Positions 9,474 through 17,997 of a stretch of DNA of 47,335 bases are shown here, piece by piece. Within the stretch, counting starts at the first letter, position 1; every line of letters starts with the position of its first letter. Under the pieces are notes generated by a model, which was given only the letters and a program-made list of their open reading frames with translations, was not told where the DNA came from and made no database searches. This DNA is from CAZTGZ01 sp044339595 (lineage in GTDB: Bacteria; Bacteroidota; Bacteroidia; NS11-12g; UBA9320). Made by a program: the position numbers and the translations under genes. The stretch is from the NCBI GenBank assembly GCA_044339595.1, contig JBIIVF010000004.1, forward strand, positions 1 through 47,335, read 5' to 3'.

Positions 9474-9494
9474 TGGGCCCACTTGGCCTCGAAC
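9474..9494 (-). repeat. tRNA-3'-end-like fragment, 5' copy flanking the GIY-YIG gene
   Basis: On the minus strand this reads GTTCGAGGCC (T-arm-like) followed by AAGTGGGCCCA (acceptor-like). It shares 12 bp with 9097-9108. No 5' tRNA half is recognisable between here and guaB. Confidence 0.55.
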
Positions 9495-9606
9495 TTTGTA
9501 ATATAGTACACTGTAATTCAATTAAGTGCTTGATAAAGAGATTTTTATAAAAATAAGTGTAGCATCAAAAAGCATCAATTGTTTGCCCATATGTTTAGTT
9601 GTAAAA

Positions 9607-11082
9607 CTATCGACTGTAATTCGGTGCTTCTTTGGTAATGGTCACATCATGCGGATGACTTTCACGTACTCCTGCACCTGTGATGCGGGTGAACATGGCG
9701 GTTTTCATATCGGCAATGGTCGGTGCACCGCAGTATCCCATCCCGGCTTTTAAACCACCCACATATTGATATACCACCTCAGCCAGACTTCCTTTGAAAG
9801 GTACGGTGCCTACAATCCCTTCGGGCACGAGTTTCGCTATTTCGTCTTCCGCGTCCTGGAAGTAACGGTCTTTAGAACCATCCTTCATGGCTTCTATCGA
9901 GCCCATTCCGCGGTATGATTTCACTTTTCGGCCTTCATAAAAACTGGTATCTCCGGGAGATTCCTCTGTGCCGGCAAACATCGAACCTGCCATGATGCAG
10001 TCGGCACCGGCCACAATGGCCTTAACAATATCTCCACTGTAACGAATCCCTCCATCAGCGATGATGGGTACATCGGTTCCTTTCAATCCTTCAGCACATT
10101 CCATAATGGCACTGAGTTGTGGTACACCGATACCGGCAATGATGCGCGTGGTACAGATCGAACCCGGTCCAACGCCTACCTTAACGGCGTCAGCACCATT
10201 TTCAGCGAGCAAACGGGCCCCTTCGCGGGTGGCTACATTCCCCACGATTACCTGAAGATCGGGATAAGCGGCTTTTATTTTTTTCAATTCCTGAATGACT
10301 CCTTTCGAATGTCCGTGGGCAGTGTCGAGGGTGATTACATCCACTTCTTCGGCAACGAGCGCTTTCACACGGTCGAGGGTGTCTGAGGTAATACCCACCG
10401 CAGCGCCTACGAGCAACCTTCCGAAAGCGTCTTTCGCTGAATAGGGATGACTTTTAACTTTTTCGATGTCTTTGAAGGTGATCAATCCTACCAAAATACC
10501 TTCAGCATTCACCACCGGTAGTTTTTCGATTTTATACTCCTGCAGGATGTCTTTGGCCCTCGTTAAGTCGGTGTCTTCTGAAGACGTGATAAGGTTTTCG
10601 GTGGTCATGATGGCAGAGATGGGCTTGCTCAAGTCCTTTTCAAAACGCAGATCGCGATTGGTGATGATGCCGATCAAACGATTTTTATGATCTACCACCG
10701 GAATTCCTCCGATGCGATTATCGCGCATAATGCCGATGGCTTTTTCAAGGGTGGCATCTCCATGCAAGGTGATCGGATCTTTGATCATACCACTTTCAGA
10801 ACGCTTTACTTTTTTAACCTCCGCTGCTTGTTGCGCAATGGTCATGTTTTTATGAATGATGCCAATTCCGCCTTCACGGGCAATGGCAATGGCCAATCTG
10901 CTTTCCGTTACCGTGTCCATCGCCGCAGAAACAATCGGTATATTGATGTTGATTTTGCGCGTAAGTCGGGTTACAGTGCTTACATCACGGGGTAGGATTT
11001 CTGAGTAGCGAGGCAAGACCAGAACGTCATCGAAAGTGAGGCCCTGAAAAGAAATTTTGGATGATTCTTGTGACATGTGCAA
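9607..11082 (-). CDS. guaB: IMP dehydrogenase
   Basis: A 491-aa enzyme that oxidises IMP to XMP with NAD, the committed step of GMP synthesis. The catalytic barrel is interrupted by a tandem CBS regulatory domain (about residues 100-215). TFDDVLVLP and VSAAMDTVTE are near the N-terminus, the active-site loop is GPGSICTTR with Cys310, and SYRGMGS and the flap region YRG/GAxTI follow. A second ATG two codons downstream (11076) is an equally good start. A TAACTTTG -7 element lies 32 bp upstream. It is transcribed divergently from the TPR gene. Confidence 0.97.
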   Translation of the reverse strand: MHMSQESSKISFQGLTFDDVLVLPRYSEILPRDVSTVTRLTRKININIPIVSAAMDTVTESRLAIAIAREGGIGIIHKNMTIAQQAAEVKKVKRSESGMIKDPITLHGDATLEKAIGIMRDNRIGGIPVVDHKNRLIGIITNRDLRFEKDLSKPISAIMTTENLITSSEDTDLTRAKDILQEYKIEKLPVVNAEGILVGLITFKDIEKVKSHPYSAKDAFGRLLVGAAVGITSDTLDRVKALVAEEVDVITLDTAHGHSKGVIQELKKIKAAYPDLQVIVGNVATREGARLLAENGADAVKVGVGPGSICTTRIIAGIGVPQLSAIMECAEGLKGTDVPIIADGGIRYSGDIVKAIVAGADCIMAGSMFAGTEESPGDTSFYEGRKVKSYRGMGSIEAMKDGSKDRYFQDAEDEIAKLVPEGIVGTVPFKGSLAEVVYQYVGGLKAGMGYCGAPTIADMKTAMFTRITGAGVRESHPHDVTITKEAPNYSR

Positions 11083-11113
11083 ATAACTTAGATACGGTAA
11101 TTATTTGCGGTGC

Positions 11114-11121
11114 AAAGTTAA
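11114..11121 (-). promoter_or_regulatory. Bacteroidota -7 element for guaB
   Basis: On the minus strand TAACTTTG, an exact TAnnTTTG match. A TTTG lies 24 bp further upstream, longer than the ideal spacing. Confidence 0.5.
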
Positions 11122-11222
11122 TGCATTGGAATCATTAAACCTGACAAAAAGTCGAATTCATAATTTCCGAGGACAATTTGTAGTCAAATTCGTCGCATTC
11201 ATCCCAAAAAAAGGCTCAACTG

Positions 11223-11230
11223 TAATTTTG
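11223..11230 (+). promoter_or_regulatory. Bacteroidota -7 element for the TPR gene
   Basis: TAATTTTG matches TAnnTTTG, 75 bp upstream of the preferred TPR-gene start. Confidence 0.4.
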
Positions 11231-11305
11231 CTGTCTTAAATTCGTTGCTTATTGAGTAAGGCATTATTCTTGATTCTAGACAGAAAGATTTCGATTCACA
11301 CCACT

Positions 11306-13126
11306 ATGAGGATTTTATTGGTTTTATTTCTTCTTTTCACTTCGGTATTCCACGGGTTTGCCCAGGAAACAGATGAGCAGCTGGCCGCGCAGTATTTGGC
11401 GGATGAAGAATATGACAAAGCGCAGGTTTTGTTCGAAAAACTCTTGAAAAAGAACCCTGAATCAGCCTATTTCTACCAAAACTATTTTTTATGCCTCACC
11501 AAAACCAAAGATTTTGATGGTGCCGATAAACTCATCAAGAAACAAATTAAGAAATATCCTTCAAACTACGGATTTCAGGTAGATCAGGGGATGGTGTATG
11601 AAATGCAGGGCAACAAAAAAGCTGCCGATGAACATTTTAGTCAACTGATCAAACAAGTGACTGCCGATGAGGAAAAAACACTGCAGCTTTCCAATGCTTT
11701 TATGAAACGGGATATGTTGTCGAGAGGGATTGAGACTTTGCTGGCAGGAAGAAAAGCCGCCGGATATGCAACTGCTTTTGCTCCTGAAATCATTGCCCTC
11801 TATCAACGGCAAGGTGAATGGAAAAAAGTCATTGATGAATCGATCCAATGGCTCACCGTCAATAACCTTCAACTGGAAGCCGTGCAATCAGCCTTGGTTC
11901 GGGTACTTGATAAAGAAGGAGAGGTGTCTTATTTGAAAGAAAGGACCTTGTTGCAAATTCAAAAATATCCGGACAAACTGGTTTTAGATGAATTGCTGTT
12001 GTGGGTATTTGTTCAGAAGAAGGAATTCAGATCCGCCTATCGGCAAGCGGTGGCCATGGATAAAAAGAGTAAGGATGACGGTTTACAGATATATGGCCTG
12101 GCCGGTATATGCCTCAACAATGAACAATATGATGTAGCCATCGAATGCTATAATACACTTATTTTAAAGGGGAAAGAGAATCCATATTACCTGAATGCCC
12201 GCATGGGTCTGCTCGAAACACGGTACACCAAAGCATCCAAAACAACGGGTTTGACCGGAGAGGAGATTGTACAAATCGAACAAGAGTATCTTAATTTCTT
12301 AACAGAATACGGCAGAACCACCAATACGGCTCCTTCCATGAAACAACTGGCCGATTGCTATATTTACTATTTGCACGATCTCAACAAAGGAATAAAACTC
12401 TTAGAAGAGTTGGCGGCGATGCCCAGATTGCAACCCAAATTTACAGCCAATTGCAAATTAAGCCTCGGCGATGCTTATCTGATGCGGGGCGATGTTTGGG
12501 ATGCTCAATTGCTCTATGGGCAGGTTGATAAAGACTTTCTTGAAGATCCGTTGGGCCAGGAAGCCAGATTGAGAAACGCCAAACTCTCTTACTTTACCGG
12601 TGATTTCGAATGGGCAAAAGATCAGCTCGATGTGCTTAAAACAGCCACGAGTCAGCTGATTTCGAACAACGCCATCGAATTGAGCATGGTCATCATGGAC
12701 AATACCGGTCTTGATAGCACCACGGATGCGCTGAAAAAATTTGTCGATGCCGAATTGCTTTATTTTCAGCACAAGCTCAATGAAAGCATGCAGATATTGA
12801 ATGTGATGCCATTCAAATTTCCGAGACACAGTTTGGAAGACGATATATACCTGCTCAAAGCGCGCATTTTGGTACAACAAGGTCAATTTGCAGAAGCAGA
12901 GAAGAATTATCTGATGGTGGTCAACAAATTTGGAGGAGATATCCTGGCCGACAATGCTTTAATGGAACTGGCTTCTTTGTACCGCGATCGACTTTCACAA
13001 AAGTCCAAAGCACTCGAGATGTACGAGAAAATCGTTTTCAATTATACCGGTTCGCTGTTTACGGTAGAAGCGCGAAAGCAAATTCAGAAACTCAAGGATG
13101 AAGGGGTGACGAATACTAAACTGTAG
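11306..13126 (+). CDS. secreted tetratricopeptide-repeat protein
   Basis: About 606 aa. I chose the ATG at 11306 because it begins a clean signal peptide (MRILLVLFLLFTSVFHGFAQ); the frame is open 18 codons further upstream. Degenerate TPR motifs run through the mature protein, clearest in AAQYLADEEYDKAQVLFEKLLKK (as A..Y...E.Y..A...F..LL), in YDVAIECYNTLILKG, and near the C-terminus in QGQFAEAEKNYLMVVNKFGG and SKALEMYEKIVF. The C-terminal tract resembles outer-membrane assembly or Tol-associated TPR proteins such as YbgF. It is probably a periplasmic scaffold; the partner is unknown. It appears to be monocistronic. Confidence 0.75.
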   Translation: MRILLVLFLLFTSVFHGFAQETDEQLAAQYLADEEYDKAQVLFEKLLKKNPESAYFYQNYFLCLTKTKDFDGADKLIKKQIKKYPSNYGFQVDQGMVYEMQGNKKAADEHFSQLIKQVTADEEKTLQLSNAFMKRDMLSRGIETLLAGRKAAGYATAFAPEIIALYQRQGEWKKVIDESIQWLTVNNLQLEAVQSALVRVLDKEGEVSYLKERTLLQIQKYPDKLVLDELLLWVFVQKKEFRSAYRQAVAMDKKSKDDGLQIYGLAGICLNNEQYDVAIECYNTLILKGKENPYYLNARMGLLETRYTKASKTTGLTGEEIVQIEQEYLNFLTEYGRTTNTAPSMKQLADCYIYYLHDLNKGIKLLEELAAMPRLQPKFTANCKLSLGDAYLMRGDVWDAQLLYGQVDKDFLEDPLGQEARLRNAKLSYFTGDFEWAKDQLDVLKTATSQLISNNAIELSMVIMDNTGLDSTTDALKKFVDAELLYFQHKLNESMQILNVMPFKFPRHSLEDDIYLLKARILVQQGQFAEAEKNYLMVVNKFGGDILADNALMELASLYRDRLSQKSKALEMYEKIVFNYTGSLFTVEARKQIQKLKDEGVTNTKL

Positions 13127-13286
13127 AATTCGGTAATGAAAATCCGTTTTTACTGCAGAAAACCGTAAAAAGAATTTAAGTCAGCTCTCTCAATTTTTGC
13201 TTGATATTTTCAAGTATTTGGTCCAAATATCATGGGTCAGAATATGAACCTCAAACTGCTATAGACGTGCTTCCTGCATTTTTTTA

Positions 13287-13294
13287 TATTTTTG
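13287..13294 (+). promoter_or_regulatory. candidate -7 element for the thioredoxin-like gene
   Basis: TATTTTTG matches TAnnTTTG but lies only 14 bp before the preferred ATG at 13309, implying a very short leader. Confidence 0.35.
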
Positions 13295-13308
13295 AAATCA
13301 AACCCATT

Positions 13309-14508
13309 ATGATTCGATATTTTATTTTGCTTTGCTCCATCCTTGCACTGAAATCTACAATGGCTCAAACCACCGTTTTTGATGCACAAATGTCTTTAGC
13401 GGATGAAAAACTGTTGAGGTTTGCCCTCCGCTTGTCAGAAGATTCAGGTTCCGTGAAGGCCACACTAGTCAACGGGAGTGAAAAAATACCCTTGTTGCCA
13501 TCGGTATGGCAAGGCGACAGCATTGATTTTGAACATCCGGTTTTTGATTCCTACATCCGAATATTTCGCAGTGATAATGAATGGAAAGGATTCTGGCACG
13601 ACCGCAGCAGAAAAGGCATTTACATACTTCCCTTTACGCTCGAAAAGCAGGGAGATCCTGCACTAGAATCTTACAGGCAGAATAAATCCCGATGGTATTG
13701 CCAGTTTGATACCGGTGAAAATACCTATCCGGCTATAGGGGAGTTTAGTATTTATGGTCATCAGATGTCCGGCACTTTTCTCACAGAAACCGGCGATTAC
13801 CGCTATCTGCAGGGCGTAATTACCCCGGATCGGTATTTTGAAATCAGTGCATTCGACGGTTCTCATGCTTTTTACTTTGAAGGGAATTTTATTGGTGATT
13901 CGCTTAAAGGGCAATTTTACTCCGGCAACCACTGGAAAACCACTTTTGTGGGGTATAGAAGCGATACAGCCCGATTGCCGGATGGATTTGAATTAACAAA
14001 AGCACGAATAAAAGGGCCCATTACGCTAAAAATAATGCGCGGCGATGCAGTAGTTTTCGATTTGGATGCCCCTGAATATGCAAACAAAGCAGTTTTGATT
14101 CAAGTGATGGGAACCTGGTGCCCGAATTGCCTGGATGAAACGCAATACCTGACCCAACGGAAGAAAATGAATGTGCCGATGCCTGAACTGGTTGCCTTGT
14201 GTTTTGAACGCGGTTCGGATACCACGATGCAATTGAACAACCTTGCCCGGGTAAAAAAGAACCTCGGATTGACGTATCCCTTGATTTTAGCAGGGAAAGC
14301 GGATAAGAAAACGGCTTCAGAAGTGCTGCCGTTTATGGATCCGGTGATGTCGTATCCAACCACTATTTTTTTGAATCGCAATCATGAAGTGATGGGTATT
14401 CATACCGGTTTTAATGGTCCTGCGACCGGACAAGCCTATATCAATCAAAACAAGGCATTTGATCGAATGATGAAGGAGATGGCTTACGAATTAAAAATTA
14501 AAAATTAA
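13309..14508 (+). CDS. secreted TlpA/ResA-like thioredoxin-fold protein
   Basis: A 399-aa predicted exported protein. The ATG at 13309 starts a signal peptide (MIRYFILLCSILALKSTMAQ); the frame is open 36 codons upstream without such a feature. Residues ~20-240 form a beta-rich domain of unknown function. The C-terminal ~155 residues are a TlpA-type thioredoxin domain with active site WCPNC (Cys271, Cys274) and a cis-Pro in SYPTTIFLN. Such proteins reduce disulfides in the periplasm, for example in cytochrome maturation. The last six residues and the stop are encoded by an AT-rich repeat (14488-14520), suggesting a repeat replaced the original C-terminus. Confidence 0.85.
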   Translation: MIRYFILLCSILALKSTMAQTTVFDAQMSLADEKLLRFALRLSEDSGSVKATLVNGSEKIPLLPSVWQGDSIDFEHPVFDSYIRIFRSDNEWKGFWHDRSRKGIYILPFTLEKQGDPALESYRQNKSRWYCQFDTGENTYPAIGEFSIYGHQMSGTFLTETGDYRYLQGVITPDRYFEISAFDGSHAFYFEGNFIGDSLKGQFYSGNHWKTTFVGYRSDTARLPDGFELTKARIKGPITLKIMRGDAVVFDLDAPEYANKAVLIQVMGTWCPNCLDETQYLTQRKKMNVPMPELVALCFERGSDTTMQLNNLARVKKNLGLTYPLILAGKADKKTASEVLPFMDPVMSYPTTIFLNRNHEVMGIHTGFNGPATGQAYINQNKAFDRMMKEMAYELKIKN

Positions 14509-14520
14509 AAATTACGAATT
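14488..14520. repeat. AATTAAAAATT tandem repeat at a gene 3' end
   Basis: Three overlapping copies of ATTAAAAATT bounded by ACGAATT at each side. It encodes the last residues and stop of the thioredoxin-like gene. Similar AT-rich direct repeats are common in Bacteroidota intergenic DNA. Confidence 0.6.
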
Positions 14521-14531
14521 GTGAGATTGGC

Positions 14532-14678
14532 TTATGGTTTTATTCGGACAATTTTATTTCCCTTCAATATTACCAAGTCTGAGTTAACCTTTTTCTTGAA
14601 ATCTATAAGACGTTTATGGACAAGCGCCATTCCTTCAATGATCAATTTGTTTTGATCTTTACGTATTTGGTTTTCCAT
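14532..14678 (-). CDS. 48-aa conserved-looking partner of the zeta-like kinase
   Basis: A 48-aa frame starting with ATG at 14678, inside the last codons of the zeta-like gene (20-bp overlap in another frame), and ending TAA at 14532. The product is charged and begins MENQIRKDQNKLIIEGMA, with a C-terminal GNKIVRIKP. Small proteins ending in a KIVxIKP-like tail next to zeta-like kinases are familiar to me from other Bacteroidota, but I cannot confirm homology here. The overlap and size suggest an antitoxin or accessory protein, although classical epsilon antitoxins are longer and lie upstream. Confidence 0.55.
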   Translation of the reverse strand: MENQIRKDQNKLIIEGMALVHKRLIDFKKKVNSDLVILKGNKIVRIKP

Positions 14679-15249
14679 ATGAATATTGTTTCATTAAATT
14701 AAACTTATTCGAATTGAGTATTATTAGCTCTTTATCAATACTCTTCTCAGCAATTAACTCAGGGAATTCTTCTGAATTGTCAAAAATCATGATGCTGTCC
14801 GGAATATCTATATACAACTCAAAAAGATTCTTCAACCCTCTATAGTATCTTCGATGAATAACATCTACTTCTATATTATGACCACCTTCAATGACTCTAG
14901 TTTTTACCCGTTCAAAAGCAAGTTCAACATTTCTGAGCCAAAAAAAGAGCAGTGTAACATTATACCCTGATTTTTTTGCTTGGAGCATCTTTGATTTGTA
15001 GCTCCGTGTAGAAAGAGTAGTTTCAAATCCAAAACTCTTAGATTCATTTAACAAAGCATTCACTCTTTCTAACATAATTCTACCGGCTTCAAATGCCACT
15101 GATTCTGGTTGGAAGGGTGAAAGTCCTTTAGCAATTTCATCCGCATTCACGAATTCTTTACATTTAAGAATCTCTGGCAGAATAGTGAAAGACGCCGTTG
15201 TTTTACCTGCTCCATTGCATCCTCCAATAACGTAAAGATTCTTTATCAC
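14659..15249 (-). CDS. zeta-toxin-like P-loop kinase
   Basis: About 196 aa from a GTG at 15249 (a TTG at 15279 is also in frame; no ATG is available near the N-terminus). The Walker A motif GGCNGAGKTT lies near the N-terminus, followed by FVNADEIAKGLSPF and FGFETTLSTRSY, typical of zeta-toxin/UDP-N-acetylglucosamine kinase-like proteins. Zeta toxins phosphorylate UDP-GlcNAc and block wall synthesis, but many chromosomal homologues have unknown substrates. A TATCTTTG element ends 5 nt before the GTG, implying a leaderless mRNA. It overlaps a 48-aa ORF that could be its partner. Confidence 0.85.
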   Translation of the reverse strand: MIKNLYVIGGCNGAGKTTASFTILPEILKCKEFVNADEIAKGLSPFQPESVAFEAGRIMLERVNALLNESKSFGFETTLSTRSYKSKMLQAKKSGYNVTLLFFWLRNVELAFERVKTRVIEGGHNIEVDVIHRRYYRGLKNLFELYIDIPDSIMIFDNSEEFPELIAEKSIDKELIILNSNKFNLMKQYSYGKPNT

Positions 15250-15253
15250 ACAG

Positions 15254-15261
15254 CAAAGATA
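15254..15261 (-). promoter_or_regulatory. -7 element directly abutting the zeta-like start
   Basis: On the minus strand the sequence is AATTGTATATCTTTG, ending five bases before the GTG; TATCTTTG matches TAnnTTTG. The same 15 bases occur before the kinase-domain gene at 44599. Confidence 0.5.
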
Positions 15262-15596
15262 TACAATTGATTTTTGCAATGTCAGTATACAGTTGCTTTG
15301 ATTTTATGGAGACAATTTCCTATGCAGATGATTTTAATGGCATCAATTTCCATTTTAAAATAACCAAATTGAATAAATGGATCAAATACAATATTGATCG
15401 CCGGATTGCAATCAGCCCGGCAATCGCATATCACACTTAAACGGCACGATTGGTTCACGAATGGCAGAATTAAGGGCTAATGTAGCGCCATGAATCTTGT
15501 AAACAGGCGATTTCATTCTTGAAAGCGGTTTTATTGAAAAACGAAAACACATCTACCAATGATAAGTTGGAAATATAAGCGCATTTCAAAAGGCCT
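15262..15596. other. intergenic stretch without a supported gene
   Basis: It contains two small unsupported frames: 15306-15440 plus (44 aa) and 15412-15552 minus (46 aa). Neither has a recognisable motif or promoter. The minus-strand peptide (ending KCDMRLPG) could be a gene remnant. Confidence 0.5.
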
Positions 15597-17933
15597 TTAT
15601 AAATCAACCTTTTTCACGGTAATTTTAATATTGCTGTTTCTCCCTTTGTCATCACTGCAGGAGATGAGTAAATCGCCTTCTTCAGGTTGAAACCAGATTT
15701 TTTCACGGGCAGGAGATTTTTGATAAAAGCGATTGTTGATATACCAATAGACATATTTTACATCATCTGCGCTGCGGCAACTCAGCTGAAGGGGTTCGGG
15801 TTTGCTCAATGGGATGAGGTATTCGGCACCATGAACGGGAAAGGTAATCACCGGGGCATTTTGGGTAAACAAACGATCGCAATCGGGCCAATGGGGCGGT
15901 ATCTTTTCATAACTGATATGCTCCTGATGATACCAGTCGAGCAGTTCAGGATCGATGGCATCAAACCAGCGCTTTTTGTATCCTTCTGCGGGTTCACAAT
16001 TCTTGCAGTGAGAATATTGTTCATCTGCACTTAGAATGAGCAGTCGGCGATGGGTACAAATCGCGGATGGCGACACCATCGGGATATAATAATCCAAACG
16101 GGTTTCGTTGCAAAAATGATCGGGAAGGTGACCGCTTCGGGTGCATACTTTTCTGATTTCGCAACCCTGTGGCATGTAATACCAGGCAGCCTGGCTGTTG
16201 TAATCGAGGGTGTTAAACAATTGAAAAAGCAAGGGTGTGGCGGTGGTGGCACCGCTGAGTTCAGGTACACCCACATTGCTGAAATTGCCGACCCAAACGG
16301 CAATGGTGTACTTTTGGTTGTATCCGATGCTCCAGGCATCTCTTCGGCCATAAGAAGTGCCGGTTTTCCAGGCAATTTTGGGCAAGTGAACACTGTTTTC
16401 GTATCCAACGGGCAAATCCGGACGGGTTATTTTAACCAACATTTCAGTAATCATAAAGGCGGCGGCTTGGCTGTAAATTCGGGTTTGTTGGGTGTCGATA
16501 TCCCGCGTAGTGTATTTCAGACGTTTGAAATTGCCCAAATCGGCTTGCGCAGCATATAATCCTGCCATTTCCTCGAGGGTTACCCCACAGCCACCCAGCA
16601 CCATCGAGAGCCCGAGCTTTTCTTTGTCTTTTTGAATGCGGTTAAACTGACATTGACCGAGGGTTTGGATGAGTTTGTCGGTGCCCAATTCATTCAAAGC
16701 TCTCACGGCCGGGATGTTCAGCGAATTTTCGAGGGCATAGGAGATGCTCACAGGTCCGCGGAAAGTTTCATCATAGTTCTCGGGCTGATACCCCTTAAAA
16801 TTAACGGGCACATCATTCACCACCGTTTGAGGGGTAAACATTCCTGCATCGATTCCCAAAGCATACAGAACAGGCTTGAGTGCAGAACCCGGCTGACGCA
16901 GGGCCTTGGCTCCATTCACTTGTCCGCCGTCATGCGCATCCTTAAAATCGGCCGAACCAATATAAGTGATCACCCGACGGGTTTGATTGTCGATGACCAT
17001 TACCGCAGCATTGTGGATGTTGTGCCATCGGATGCTTCGGATGTAATCCTGCACGATTTTTTCAAATTTATGCTGCAGATTCATCTGAATATGACTTTGG
17101 ATATTTTCTCCGGGATATAAGTTTCGAAGTTTATGGGCGAGGTGAGGGATTTCGGCCGGTGCGGATTTTCTTTCAGCGAAAAAGGGTTCTGACAGGGCGT
17201 CGCGCACTTCTTCGGGACTAAAGAGTTCAGCTTTTTCGAGACGGCGAAGCCATCGATTTCGTTCTTTCAGGATCATGGGCTGATCGCGACCCGGTCGGAG
17301 GGATGTCGGGCGATTGGGTATAATCGATAGCGCTGCGATTTCTGCCAGGGATAATTGCTGGGGATTTTTACCCAAATACATGACCGAAGCGGATTTAACT
17401 CCTTCGATATTGCCCCCATAAGGCAGGAGATTGAGATACAACAGAAAAATCTCTTCCTTTGGCAACTGCAATTCGAGTTGCATGGCCCGGATCATTTCAA
17501 TGATTTTGGAGCGATAATTTCTTGAACGCGGTTCCAACAAACGAACGGTTTGCATGGTGATGGTAGAAGCGCCTGAAACCCTTTTTCCGCGAACCATGTT
17601 CATAAATCCGGCCCGTACCAAAGCGAATGGATTGACCCCGGGGTGATAATAAAAGTATCGGTCTTCCTTAAATAAAAGTACTTTTTTTAGTTTGGGCGAC
17701 ACTTCATCCAAGGTCGTTTTTAATCGCCATTTATCATCGCTGCTGAGAAAAGCATGCACCACCTTGCCTTTATGGTCTGAGACCAGGGTTCCCGAGGGTT
17801 TAAAGGTGTTTACAGGGTAAAAAAAGTTGAGGTTGGCCAGAAAAAAAATAAAGAGGATGAAAGGCAAAATGAAAACGGAAATCATTCGTTTACAGAAGGA
17901 GAAAGCCCACAAAAAATACTTATTGCCTCGCAT
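15597..17933 (-). CDS. pbpC: penicillin-binding protein 1C (bifunctional peptidoglycan synthase)
   Basis: 778 aa from the ATG at 17933. The frame is open 66 codons upstream, but those codons overlap the divergent gene and lack features. An N-terminal membrane anchor (VFILPFILFIFFLANLNFF) is followed by a GT51 glycosyltransferase (KEDRYFYYHPGVNP carries the catalytic Glu; GASTITMQ, LLPYGGN). The transpeptidase has SALK (in RQPGSALKPV), SLN (in ENSLNIPAVR) and KTGTSYG. A C-terminal BiPBP_C-like domain (about the last 90 residues) marks the 1C subclass. It is divergent from the alpha-2-macroglobulin gene, matching the well-known pbpC-yfhM association. Confidence 0.95.
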   Translation of the reverse strand: MRGNKYFLWAFSFCKRMISVFILPFILFIFFLANLNFFYPVNTFKPSGTLVSDHKGKVVHAFLSSDDKWRLKTTLDEVSPKLKKVLLFKEDRYFYYHPGVNPFALVRAGFMNMVRGKRVSGASTITMQTVRLLEPRSRNYRSKIIEMIRAMQLELQLPKEEIFLLYLNLLPYGGNIEGVKSASVMYLGKNPQQLSLAEIAALSIIPNRPTSLRPGRDQPMILKERNRWLRRLEKAELFSPEEVRDALSEPFFAERKSAPAEIPHLAHKLRNLYPGENIQSHIQMNLQHKFEKIVQDYIRSIRWHNIHNAAVMVIDNQTRRVITYIGSADFKDAHDGGQVNGAKALRQPGSALKPVLYALGIDAGMFTPQTVVNDVPVNFKGYQPENYDETFRGPVSISYALENSLNIPAVRALNELGTDKLIQTLGQCQFNRIQKDKEKLGLSMVLGGCGVTLEEMAGLYAAQADLGNFKRLKYTTRDIDTQQTRIYSQAAAFMITEMLVKITRPDLPVGYENSVHLPKIAWKTGTSYGRRDAWSIGYNQKYTIAVWVGNFSNVGVPELSGATTATPLLFQLFNTLDYNSQAAWYYMPQGCEIRKVCTRSGHLPDHFCNETRLDYYIPMVSPSAICTHRRLLILSADEQYSHCKNCEPAEGYKKRWFDAIDPELLDWYHQEHISYEKIPPHWPDCDRLFTQNAPVITFPVHGAEYLIPLSKPEPLQLSCRSADDVKYVYWYINNRFYQKSPAREKIWFQPEEGDLLISCSDDKGRNSNIKITVKKVDL

Positions 17934-17997
17934 TTTAATTATCCGGAAACCGCGTAAATTTAGCCAATATTTCGAGCCATTACCATCACCCGTACCC

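Noticed and set aside
15306..15552. Two short frames (44 aa plus, 46 aa minus) between the zeta-like gene and pbpC
   Set aside because: They overlap each other, lack promoters and recognised motifs; mentioned only under the gap.
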